DNA from: Streptomyces sp. H27-H5
Lineage (GTDB): Bacteria; Actinomycetota; Actinomycetes; Streptomycetales; Streptomycetaceae
NCBI RefSeq assembly: GCF_026627505.1
Contig: NZ_JAPNLK010000037.1
Location: 17,453 to 81,452, forward strand
Direction of reading: 5' to 3'
Length of the DNA: 64,000 nt
A model generated the notes under the pieces. It was not told the origin of the DNA. It did not search any database and saw only the letters and a list, made by a program, of their open reading frames with translations. Positions within the stretch are counted from its first letter, which is position 1; each line of letters opens with the position of its first letter. A program made the translations under genes and the position numbers. Positions 1-7,485 of the stretch are shown here, piece after piece.

Positions 1-150
1 CCGGGCGACGTTGACGTCGGCGGCTTGCGCCGTACCGGCGGTGAGGGCGGTCAGGCCTCCGGCGGCGAGGGTGGCGGCGCCCAACAGGGCGAGGGAGCGT
101 ATGCGGTTCACGAAGGCTCCGGTGGGGGGAGAAGGGGATGTGAAAGGCAT
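1..150 (-). CDS. secreted protein, N-terminal fragment (cut by window edge)
   Basis: Only the first 37-50 codons are present; the gene continues beyond base 1. The translation has a basic N-region (NRIR), a hydrophobic Leu/Ala/Gly core and an AQAAD signal-peptidase cleavage region, so the product is exported. The ATG at 150 gives an extended N-terminus; the in-frame GTG at 111 gives a normal-length signal peptide and may be the true start. A DasR-like operator lies in the promoter (181-198), which suggests a chitin or N-acetylglucosamine related enzyme such as a chitinase. That function is inference from the operator only, because no catalytic domain is visible. Confidence 0.7.
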   Translation of the reverse strand, partial: MPFTSPSPPTGAFVNRIRSLALLGAATLAAGGLTALTAGTAQAADVNVAR

Positions 151-472
151 GGCAGGGGCAAGTGGGGTACCCCGGAGCCAAGTTGGTCCAGACCAATCCC
201 CCTGTCAAGGGTCTTGGCGATGTGGCTTGAAACGACCGCTCCGCCCCCCGTGCGCCGATCCCCGATGTCCGGATTTCTCGCCACCTGCGCCCTCTGCCCC
301 CGGGCACGGGAATCCGCAAGGCCCTGCCCTGTCAGGGAGGACGCGGATATGGTGCTGAGGCAAGGGGGAGCTGCGCGGATCGTTTGCGGTCGCGCAGTGC
401 GTGCGCGTACGTGGGGACTGCGTGACGGGGGTGGGAACGCCCGTGGCGTACAGGGTGAACGGGGGGATTCGC
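151..472. other. intergenic region between divergent genes
   Basis: It holds the promoter and operator of the minus-strand secreted gene (180-208). The half nearer the Tad locus (220-472) has no reading frame I would support and no clear promoter boxes; it should contain the start of the Tad transcript. Confidence 0.5.
181..198 (-). promoter_or_regulatory. DasR-type operator (dre) inside a promoter
   Basis: The core is TTGGTC-CA-GACCAA, a 14-base near-perfect palindrome that matches 12 of 16 positions of the DasR consensus ACTGGTCTAGACCACT as I remember it. On the minus strand a perfect -35 box TTGACA (bases 208-203) precedes it by a few bases, and a CAACTT -10-like box (185-180) follows at 17-bp spacing. 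The operator therefore sits between the promoter boxes of the secreted-protein gene, the arrangement seen at Streptomyces chitinase promoters. Confidence 0.65.
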
Positions 473-1366
473 GTGCCGACCGCCATTGCTGTCACCAGTG
501 CCGATCTGGTGCTGCCGGCCCCCGACCGCCACACCCCGACCGCCGCCGTCCTGCGCCCGCCCGACCAGGTCGACCTCGACGGGGCCCTCGCCGAGACCGC
601 CGCCCTCCTGGAGCGACACGGCCACCTCGTGGTCGTCGTACCGCCCTGGCTGCCGCTCGCCACCATCCGCCGGCTGCACACCGTACGGGCCATTCTGGAA
701 ACCGACCGGATCGCGCTCCTCGACATCGATCTGCCGCCCCTGGGAACGGCCCTGCTGGTGCGTCAGCTCCGCCAGCTCAGCGTCTGCGACTTCAGCCCCG
801 GGATCCTGGCCTCCGCGGCCCGCCTGCTGCCGCACTACATCTACGCGGGCGCCCTGCTCGGCAGCGTCGCCAAACTGGACCGGGTACCGGTCGGCCTCAA
901 GGCGCACGCCAGGTCCTGGTCACCGAGCGCCCAGTTCGCCGTACTCGCCCACCCCACCCCGCACCTCGCCAGGCTGGGCACCTCCGGCTCCTCGGGCGCC
1001 CACAGCGCGGGCGGCGCCGCCGCGGGGCTCCCCGCCGGCCCCGGCTTCGCGACCCACCTCACCTTCGCCCGCGGCCAACTCGCCTCCGACTGGGTGACCG
1101 CCGAACTCGCCCCCGCGTGGCAGGTGCAGGGCGTCATGGAGAACCCGCTGCCCGCCGACTCGCCCGTCTGGTGGGCCACGTCGAAGCTCGTCGAGTTCGC
1201 CGCCGCCATCCCGGACGTGTCCGTCCTCTATCAACTGGTCGCCTCCGTGCGGCGGGAGCAATGCCGATGGTGTGGCTTCGAACTCATCGGCGACCGCTGC
1301 GGCTTCTGCTCCGCCCCGCTGACGGCCCCACCGCCCGCGGCCGCGACATCCCGATCCAGACCCTGA
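473..1366 (+). CDS. conserved zinc-ribbon protein heading the tad locus, function unknown
   Basis: A 297-residue protein. GTG 473 follows a GGGGGG ribosome-binding tract at good spacing, so I prefer it to the more upstream in-frame starts. The N-terminal two thirds is an alpha/beta protein with alternating hydrophobic segments (LVVVVPPWL, RIALLDIDLPP) and resembles no family I can name. The C-terminus carries a zinc ribbon: CRWCGFELIGDRCGFC, two CxxC knuckles 8 residues apart. It ends 43 bp before the CpaB gene and in the same direction, so it probably belongs to the pilus operon. Its role (assembly or regulation) is unknown. Confidence 0.75.
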   Translation: MPTAIAVTSADLVLPAPDRHTPTAAVLRPPDQVDLDGALAETAALLERHGHLVVVVPPWLPLATIRRLHTVRAILETDRIALLDIDLPPLGTALLVRQLRQLSVCDFSPGILASAARLLPHYIYAGALLGSVAKLDRVPVGLKAHARSWSPSAQFAVLAHPTPHLARLGTSGSSGAHSAGGAAAGLPAGPGFATHLTFARGQLASDWVTAELAPAWQVQGVMENPLPADSPVWWATSKLVEFAAAIPDVSVLYQLVASVRREQCRWCGFELIGDRCGFCSAPLTAPPPAAATSRSRP

Positions 1367-1409
1367 CCACCGGCCCGAACGAACGAAGAACGGCGAGGTA
1401 GTACGGCCC

Positions 1410-2111
1410 ATGAACTCACGCCAGCGCCGCGGCGTCATCCTGCTCCTCCTGTCGATCCTGTGCGCCCTCGCGGCGTTCGCCGGGGTGCTCGTGGTGATCG
1501 GCGACGTCAACTCCAAGGTCGGGGCCGAGGTCGTCGCCTACCGCGTGAAGGGCGACATCGCGCCGTACAGCCCGCTCACGGCGGGCCAGTTCGAGCAGGT
1601 CACGGTCCCCCAACGGTGGCTGTCCGAAACGGCCGTCACCGACCTCGACGGACTCAGGAACAAGATCGCGCTCACCACGCTCAAGAAGGGCTCGCTGCTC
1701 CAGACGGACATGTACGTCGACAAACCGCAGCTCCAGCCCGGTGAGCAGGAGATCGCCATCATGATCGACGCCGCCACCGGCGTGGCCGGCAAGATCACCT
1801 CCGGCGCCAAGGTCAACATCATCGCCACCTTCAAGGGCGCCAAGGAGACCGACCCCTCGCGCTCCGTGATCATCGTCGCCAATGCCCGCGTCCTGGGCGT
1901 CGGCAAGCTCACCGCCCTCGACAAGGACAGCGACCGCAAGGGCCCCGCCGAGGCCGTCCCGATCACCTTCGCCCTGAACACCAAGGACACCCAGCGCGTC
2001 GCGTACGCCGAATCCTTCGCGGAGCACGTCCGGCTGGCCCTGGTGGCCCCCGGCACCGATTCGGCGCCCAGCCCGAGCGACCGCACGTACACCCTCGACG
2101 GGGACAAGTGA
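1410..2111 (+). CDS. cpaB: Flp pilus assembly protein CpaB/RcpC
   Basis: A 233-residue protein with one N-terminal membrane anchor (residues about 7-30, rich in Leu/Ala/Val), then a SAF-like domain (VVAYRVKGDIAPYSPLTAGQ, where residues bind surface glycans in related proteins) and an RcpC-type C-terminal domain from about residue 110. CpaB proteins act on the outer face of the membrane in Tad pilus biogenesis; in Gram-negatives they work with a secretin, which this locus lacks. The stop is 7 bp before cpaE. Confidence 0.85.
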   Translation: MNSRQRRGVILLLLSILCALAAFAGVLVVIGDVNSKVGAEVVAYRVKGDIAPYSPLTAGQFEQVTVPQRWLSETAVTDLDGLRNKIALTTLKKGSLLQTDMYVDKPQLQPGEQEIAIMIDAATGVAGKITSGAKVNIIATFKGAKETDPSRSVIIVANARVLGVGKLTALDKDSDRKGPAEAVPITFALNTKDTQRVAYAESFAEHVRLALVAPGTDSAPSPSDRTYTLDGDK

Positions 2112-2118
2112 GGCCCGG

Positions 2119-3399
2119 ATGACCACCCGAATCCTCCCCGCGTCCGGCGACCCGGACGCCGCCCGCGCCATCTCCACCCTCCTCAGCCAGCTCCCGGACG
2201 CCGAGCCGGCCGCCCCGGTCCCCGATTCCACCGCGCTGCTCGACACCCTCGCCCGGCTGGCCGCCGAATCCCTCGACGACCTGCCCGAGGTGGTCCTGGT
2301 CCACGAGCGGATCGGACCGCTGCCCGCGCTGGAACTCATCCGCGAAGTCGCCCTCCGCTTCCCCGCCGTGGGCGTGGTCCTGGTGTCCTCCGACGCCGCA
2401 CCCGGGTTCTTCGCCGCCGCCATGGACTCCGGCGCCCGCGGCCTGATCGTGCTCCCCCTCGCCTACGAGGAACTCGCCGCGCGCGTCCAGGCCGCCGCCC
2501 AGTGGGCCGTCGGCGTACGCCGCCACCTGGGCCGCAGCCCGGACCTGCCCGCCGGACCCGGCGGCCGGGTGGTCACCGTCGCCGGCGCCAAGGGCGGGGT
2601 CGGGACCACCTTCACGGCCGTCCAATTCGCCCTCGCCGCAGCCGCCTCCGGACGACGTACCGCCCTGGTGGACATGGACCTTCAGGGCGGCGACGTGGGC
2701 TCGTACCTCGACGTGCAGTTCCGCCGCTCCATCGCCGACCTCGCCGGGATCCAGGACATCTCGCCCCGGGTCCTCCAGGACGCGGTGTACGACGACCGGA
2801 CCGGACTCGCGCTGCTGCTGGCCCCCGCCGACGGGGAACGCGGCGAGGAGGTCGACGAACGCGCCGCCCGACACGTCGTGACCGCCCTGCGCGGCCGCTA
2901 CGAACTCGTCGTCATCGACTGCGGCACCCAGGTGACCGGCGCCAACGCGGCAGCGGTGGAAATGGCCGACATCGCCGTGCTCGTCACCACCCCGGACGTG
3001 GTCTCCGTCCGCGCGGCGAAGCGGCTGGTCCGCATGTGGGAACGCCTCCAGGTCCGCAAGGCCGAGGACACCACCATGGTCGTCAACCGCTGGAGCAAGC
3101 ACACCGAGATCCAACCCGCCCTCATCGAGAAGATCACCAAGACCCGTGCCACCCGTACCCCCGTCCCGGCCGCCTTCAAGGAACTCCAGGCGGTCGTCGA
3201 CGCGGGCCGGGTCCAGGACCTCGACAACCGCTCCACCGTGAAACAGGCCCTGTGGACCCTGGCCGGCGAACTCGGCCTGCTCACCGCCCCCTCCACCGCC
3301 GCATCGGCCGACGGCGCCGTCCCGCCGCCGCGCTCCGCCGAACTGGCCGTCCGGCCGTCCGGGCCCATGGCCCGGCTGCGCCGCGGCCGGGAGGGCTGA
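2119..3399 (+). CDS. cpaE: Tad pilus localisation ATPase CpaE/TadZ
   Basis: A 426-residue protein. Residues 1-125 look like a degenerate response-regulator receiver (VVLVHERIGPLPALELIREV, no clear phospho-Asp pocket). Residues about 148-400 are a MinD/ParA-type ATPase with the deviant Walker A KGGVGTT (Lys158), a switch I region (VDMDLQGGDVG) and the DCGTQ Walker B-type segment. CpaE/TadZ proteins place the pilus assembly machine in the cell. The C-terminal 50 residues are Pro/Ala/Arg rich. It is followed after 3 bp by the first TadE gene. Confidence 0.85.
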   Translation: MTTRILPASGDPDAARAISTLLSQLPDAEPAAPVPDSTALLDTLARLAAESLDDLPEVVLVHERIGPLPALELIREVALRFPAVGVVLVSSDAAPGFFAAAMDSGARGLIVLPLAYEELAARVQAAAQWAVGVRRHLGRSPDLPAGPGGRVVTVAGAKGGVGTTFTAVQFALAAAASGRRTALVDMDLQGGDVGSYLDVQFRRSIADLAGIQDISPRVLQDAVYDDRTGLALLLAPADGERGEEVDERAARHVVTALRGRYELVVIDCGTQVTGANAAAVEMADIAVLVTTPDVVSVRAAKRLVRMWERLQVRKAEDTTMVVNRWSKHTEIQPALIEKITKTRATRTPVPAAFKELQAVVDAGRVQDLDNRSTVKQALWTLAGELGLLTAPSTAASADGAVPPPRSAELAVRPSGPMARLRRGREG

Positions 3400-3402
3400 C
3401 GG

Positions 3403-3828
3403 ATGCCCGCGCGGAGACGGGGACGGGGACGGGTGTGCGGAGCGGTGCGGGGACGGGCCCGGGGACGGGTGCGGGAGGCCCGCCGGGACCGGGGCCAGGT
3501 CGCCGTCGAGTTCGTGGGGATGGTCCCGCTGATCCTGCTGCTCGTGGCGGCGGTGTGGGAGTGCGTGCTGATCGGGTACGCGTTCTCGCTGGCCGGCAAC
3601 GCGGCGGACGAGGCGGCCCGGGTCGGGGCGGTGCACGGCGACGGTCCGTGCCGAACGGCGGCCGGCAAGTACATCGGGGGCGCCTGGAACATGACCGCGA
3701 AATGCGGGAAGTCCGGTGACATCTACAAGGCCACCGTCAGCCTCAACGTCCCCGTGTTCTTCCCCGGCCTCGACATCGGCGTCCCCATCACGGGCGAGGG
3801 CGGCTCCGCGCTGGAGAAGGAGGACTGA
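3403..3828 (+). CDS. tadE: TadE-like pseudopilin 1
   Basis: A 141-residue protein with an Arg-rich cytoplasmic N-terminus (residues 1-32) followed by the TadE signature RGQVAVEFVGMVPLILLLVA: a Gly-x-x-x-x-Glu prepilin-like site and a 20-residue hydrophobic helix. The rest is a small extracytoplasmic domain with two Cys (CRTAAG, AKCGKSG) that could form a disulfide. TadE proteins are minor pseudopilins that need prepilin peptidase processing. The next gene starts 1 base after this stop. Confidence 0.85.
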   Translation: MPARRRGRGRVCGAVRGRARGRVREARRDRGQVAVEFVGMVPLILLLVAAVWECVLIGYAFSLAGNAADEAARVGAVHGDGPCRTAAGKYIGGAWNMTAKCGKSGDIYKATVSLNVPVFFPGLDIGVPITGEGGSALEKED

Positions 3829-3829
3829 C

Positions 3830-4288
3830 GTGAACCGGCACCCTGATCCGCACCGTGACCCGCACCGCGACCGCGACCGCGACCGCGACCGTGACCGCGA
3901 CCGTGACCGCGACCGCATCCGTGGCCGCATCCCTGGCCGTGACCGGGGGCAAGTGGCCCTGGAGTACATCGGGTTCATCCCGATCCTGCTCTTCGTCGCA
4001 CTGTGCGGCATCCAGCTGGGCTGGGTCGCCTACGTCCACCAGCAGGCGGAGACCGCCGCCCGCACCGCCGCCCGCGTCGAGGCACGCAACCCGGGCGCCG
4101 GATCGGCCGCGGGCAAGTCGGCGGTGAAGGCGAGCCTGGGCGCCGAGGTGGCCGTGTCCACGACGTCCGACGCCGTCACCGCGACCGCGACCATCACGAT
4201 CAACTCCATCGTGCCCGGCCTCGACATCGATCCCGCCACCGCCACCGCCACCATGCCCAACGACGACCCGAAGGTGACCGGACCATGA
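3830..4288 (+). CDS. tadE: TadE-like pseudopilin 2 with an Arg-Asp repeat tail
   Basis: A 152-residue protein from GTG 3830, which starts one base after the previous stop. Its N-terminus before the membrane helix contains eight consecutive Arg-Asp dipeptides, encoded by a hexanucleotide repeat (CGCGAC/CGTGAC). The TadE motif RGQVALEYIGFIPILLFVAL follows at about residue 40. The C-terminal domain is short and Thr/Ala rich. The stop overlaps the cpaF ATG (ATGA), so the two are translationally coupled. The charged repeat is not a normal TadE feature. Confidence 0.85.
   Translation: MNRHPDPHRDPHRDRDRDRDRDRDRDRDRIRGRIPGRDRGQVALEYIGFIPILLFVALCGIQLGWVAYVHQQAETAARTAARVEARNPGAGSAAGKSAVKASLGAEVAVSTTSDAVTATATITINSIVPGLDIDPATATATMPNDDPKVTGP
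3862..3916 (+). repeat. hexanucleotide repeat coding for (Arg-Asp)n
   Basis: About eight tandem copies of CGCGAC, with two CGTGAC variants, inside the second tadE gene. Copy-number change would alter the protein by two residues per unit without shifting the frame. Confidence 0.9.
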
Positions 4289-5640
4289 GCCTGCGTTCCC
4301 GGGTCAACACCCCCGACGACCGCCACAGCCACGGCGACGACGGCCGGCTGGTCTCCTCGTACCGCGCCAAGCTGCTGGAGGAGATCGACCTCGCCGAGAT
4401 GTCCGCGCTCGCGCCCACCGAGCGCCGGGCCCGCCTGGAACGCGTACTCGGCCACATCATCAGCCGCGAGGGCCCCGTCCTCTCCACCGTCGAACGCGCC
4501 CAACTGATCCGCCGCGTCGTCGACGAAGCCCTCGGTCTCGGCGTCCTCGAACCGCTCCTCGAAGACCCCTCGATCTCCGAGATCATGGTCAACGGACCCG
4601 ACCAGATCTTCGTCGAACGCGCCGGCCGGGTGGAGCAGCTGCCCCTGCGCTTCGCCTCGCACGAACAGCTGATGCAGACCATCGAGCGCATCGTCTCCAC
4701 CGTCAACCGCCGCGTGGACGAGGCCAATCCGATGGTCGACGCCCGCCTCCCCAGCGGCGAGCGCGTCAACGTCATCATCCCGCCGCTGTCCCTCACCGGC
4801 GCCACCCTCACCATCCGCCGCTTCCCCCGCGCGTTCACCCTGCACGAGATGATCAGCCTGGGTTCGCTGGACGAACAGATGCTCATGCTGCTGTCGGGCC
4901 TCGTCCAGGCGAAGATGAACGTGATCGTCTCCGGCGCCACCGGCACCGGCAAGACCACCCTCCTCAACGCCCTCTCCGGCCTGATCCCGGAGGGCGAACG
5001 CATCATCACCATCGAGGACTCGGCCGAACTCCAACTCCAACAGGCCCACGTGATCCGCCTCGAATCCCGCCCCCCGAACGTCGAGGGCAGCGGCCGGATC
5101 ACCATCCGTGACCTCGTACGCAACTCCCTGCGCATGCGCCCCGACCGCATCATCGTCGGCGAGGTCCGCGGCGGCGAGACCCTCGACATGCTCCAGGCCA
5201 TGTCCACCGGCCACGACGGCTCCCTCGCCACCGTGCACGCCAACAGCTCCGAGGACGCCCTGATGCGCCTCCAGACCCTGGCGTCCATGTCGGAGGTGGA
5301 GATCCCCTTCGAGGCGCTCCAGGACCAGATCAACAGCGCCGTCAACGTCGTCGTCCAACTGACCCGCTTCGGCGACGGCTCGCGCCGCATCACGGAGATC
5401 TCCATCCTCGACTCGCACGGCCGCGAACCGTTCCGCATCACCACCGTGTGCCGGTTCGCGGCCCAGCCGATGGGCCCGGACGGCCGCGTCCACGGCCACT
5501 TCGAGTACTACCCGCTGCCACGCCGGATCGCGGACCGCCTCTACATGAACAACCAGCCGATTCCGCAGGCCTTCGGCGTCGCCCTGTCGGACGACCAGCC
5601 GGCCACCCGGACCGCACGGACCACTCGGACCCTCCTGTGA
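4285..5640 (+). CDS. cpaF: Tad pilus secretion ATPase CpaF/TadA
   Basis: A 451-residue type II/IV secretion ATPase that powers Flp pilin polymerisation at the inner face of the membrane. Visible motifs are Walker A GATGTGKTT (Lys223), an Asp box (TIEDSAELQL), Walker B (RIIVGEVRGGE) and a His box (STGHDGSLATVHANS). The N-terminal helical domain (residues 1-120) is the usual CpaF type. ATG 4285 overlaps the preceding stop by 4 bp, and the stop overlaps the tadB GTG. Confidence 0.95.
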   Translation: MSLRSRVNTPDDRHSHGDDGRLVSSYRAKLLEEIDLAEMSALAPTERRARLERVLGHIISREGPVLSTVERAQLIRRVVDEALGLGVLEPLLEDPSISEIMVNGPDQIFVERAGRVEQLPLRFASHEQLMQTIERIVSTVNRRVDEANPMVDARLPSGERVNVIIPPLSLTGATLTIRRFPRAFTLHEMISLGSLDEQMLMLLSGLVQAKMNVIVSGATGTGKTTLLNALSGLIPEGERIITIEDSAELQLQQAHVIRLESRPPNVEGSGRITIRDLVRNSLRMRPDRIIVGEVRGGETLDMLQAMSTGHDGSLATVHANSSEDALMRLQTLASMSEVEIPFEALQDQINSAVNVVVQLTRFGDGSRRITEISILDSHGREPFRITTVCRFAAQPMGPDGRVHGHFEYYPLPRRIADRLYMNNQPIPQAFGVALSDDQPATRTARTTRTLL

Positions 5641-6575
5641 ACACAACCGTCTCCCTCACCCTCGGCGCCACCCTCCTGGCCGGCCTCCTCGTGGTCTGGG
5701 GCGTCCACGCCTACTCCGCCGGCCGCGCCCAGCGCGCCGCCCTGATCGAACGCCTCTCCGCGAGCGGCGCCCCCGAGCCCCAGGGGCGCAGACGCCGCTT
5801 CCGGGAGATCGACCGTCGGCTGCGCCGCACCCGGCTGGGCCGGCGCATCGAGATCAAGCTGGCGACCACCGGCCTGGACCTCACCCCCGGCGAGTTCTTC
5901 GTCTACATGCTGCTGTCCGTGGCCGGGGTCTGGCTGGTCTTCGCGTCCTTCCTCGCCCCGTTCTTCGGACCGGTGGCCGGACTCATCGCGCTCTGGTCCG
6001 CCAACGCCTTCCTCAACTGGCAGCGGGCGCGCCGCACGGAGCGGTTCATCAACCAGCTCCCCGAACTGGCCCGCATCCTCGCCAACGCCACCCAGGCCGG
6101 CCTGGCCCTGCGTACCGCCATCGGCATCGCCGCCGAGGAACTGGAGGCCCCGGCCGGAGAGGAACTCGCCCGGGTCGCCGACCGGCTCGCCATCGGGCAC
6201 TCCATCGAGGAGTCCCTGGGCGAACTCACCGAACGCCTGCCCTCGCGGGAACTGGTCGTCCTCGTCTCCACCCTGGTCCTGTCGGCCCGCGCCGGCGGCG
6301 CCATCGTGGGCAGCCTGCGCAACCTGACGGTGACCCTGGAACAGCGCAAGGAGACGCGACGGGAGATCCGCACCCAGCTGTCGCAGGTGACCGTGACCGC
6401 GTACCTGGTTCCGGCCATCGGACTGGGCTCCCTGCTGCTGGTGGACATGATGATGCCGGGCGCGCTGGACCGGATGACGGGAGCGTTCATCGGGCAGACG
6501 GCCGTCCTCGTCGCGCTGGGCCTCTTCGCCCTCGGCTTCGTCCTCATCCGGCGCCTGTCGAAGATCGACGTGTGA
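5637..6575 (+). CDS. tadB: Tad pilus inner-membrane platform protein TadB
   Basis: A 312-residue protein from GTG 5637, which overlaps the cpaF stop (GTGA). It has an N-terminal membrane segment (residues 4-22), two adjacent helices near 85-125, a cytoplasmic T2SSF/GspF domain (QLPELARILANATQAGLALR, about residues 140-270) and a C-terminal hydrophobic pair. TadB and TadC form the membrane platform through which the ATPase drives pilus assembly. The gap to tadC is 13 bp. Confidence 0.9.
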   Translation: MNTTVSLTLGATLLAGLLVVWGVHAYSAGRAQRAALIERLSASGAPEPQGRRRRFREIDRRLRRTRLGRRIEIKLATTGLDLTPGEFFVYMLLSVAGVWLVFASFLAPFFGPVAGLIALWSANAFLNWQRARRTERFINQLPELARILANATQAGLALRTAIGIAAEELEAPAGEELARVADRLAIGHSIEESLGELTERLPSRELVVLVSTLVLSARAGGAIVGSLRNLTVTLEQRKETRREIRTQLSQVTVTAYLVPAIGLGSLLLVDMMMPGALDRMTGAFIGQTAVLVALGLFALGFVLIRRLSKIDV

Positions 6576-6588
6576 GGGGCCCCGACCG

Positions 6589-7482
6589 ATGACCGCACTC
6601 CTTCTCGCCCTGGCCCTCGGCCTGTCCGTCTTCGGCGCCCTGTACGGGCTGCGCCTCTACCGCGCCGACGTCAAACTCCCCAGCGACCTCGCCCTGGCCT
6701 TGGAGGTCGGCGCCACCCGCACCACCGCCGTCGGCTCGCTCGTCGACCGCCTCGGCATCCGCTGGGCCCCGCTCGTCCTGCGCCTGATGGGCCGGGACCG
6801 CGTCGCCCGCAAGCGCCGCCAGATCGACATGGCCGGCAACCCGGCCGGCCTGACCATCGACCGCTACGCGGCCCGCCGGGCCGTGTACGCCCTCCTGGGC
6901 GGGCTCGGCGCCTTCTCCCTGCTGATCAACGGCCAGTTCGTACCGGCCCTGCTGATGGTCGCGTTCGGCCTGTTCTGGATCGAGGTCGGCCTGTGGTCCG
7001 CGATCCGCGTGCGGCGCGATCACATCGAACGCACCCTGCCCGACTTCCTGGACGTCCTCGCCGTCGTGGTGAGCGCCGGGCTGGGCTTCCGGCAGGCGCT
7101 GGAACGGGTGGCGGGCAAGTACGAAGGCCCGTGGTCCGACGAGATCCGCATCACCCTCCAACAGATGGACATGGGCGTCAGCCGCCGCCAGGCCTTCGAC
7201 GAACTGCGCCGGCGCAACGACTCCGAACAGGTCGCCCAGTTCGTGACCGCCCTCCAACAGGGCGAGGAACTCGGCTCCCCGATCGTCGAGACCCTGATCG
7301 CGATCGCCGAGGACATGCGCCGCACGGACGCCCAGAACGCCCGCCGCCGAGCCGCCCGCGCCGTCCCGAAGGCCACCTTCTCCGTCACCATGTTCATGCT
7401 GCCCGGCACACTGATCCTGCTCGTCTGCGGATTCGTGTACGGGGCGAACATCGACTTCGGCGCGATGTTCGGAGGCGGCTGA
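6589..7482 (+). CDS. tadC: Tad pilus inner-membrane platform protein TadC
   Basis: A 297-residue paralogue of TadB. It has a T2SSF domain (DFLDVLAVVVSAGLGFRQAL, about residues 150-270), an N-terminal membrane helix, a central pair of helices at about 100-135 and one C-terminal helix (LPGTLILLVCGFVYG). The gene ends 3 bp before the kinase gene, whose GGAGG ribosome-binding site lies inside the end of tadC. Confidence 0.9.
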   Translation: MTALLLALALGLSVFGALYGLRLYRADVKLPSDLALALEVGATRTTAVGSLVDRLGIRWAPLVLRLMGRDRVARKRRQIDMAGNPAGLTIDRYAARRAVYALLGGLGAFSLLINGQFVPALLMVAFGLFWIEVGLWSAIRVRRDHIERTLPDFLDVLAVVVSAGLGFRQALERVAGKYEGPWSDEIRITLQQMDMGVSRRQAFDELRRRNDSEQVAQFVTALQQGEELGSPIVETLIAIAEDMRRTDAQNARRRAARAVPKATFSVTMFMLPGTLILLVCGFVYGANIDFGAMFGGG

Positions 7483-7485
7483 GCC

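Noticed and set aside
3841..3952. CRISPR or similar array at the hexanucleotide repeat
   Set aside because: The repeats are contiguous six-base units inside a reading frame, without spacers.
4003..4284. Long extension of the CpaF reading frame upstream of ATG 4285
   Set aside because: It overlaps the second tadE gene in another frame. The ATG at 4285 has the normal CpaF start and an overlapping stop.
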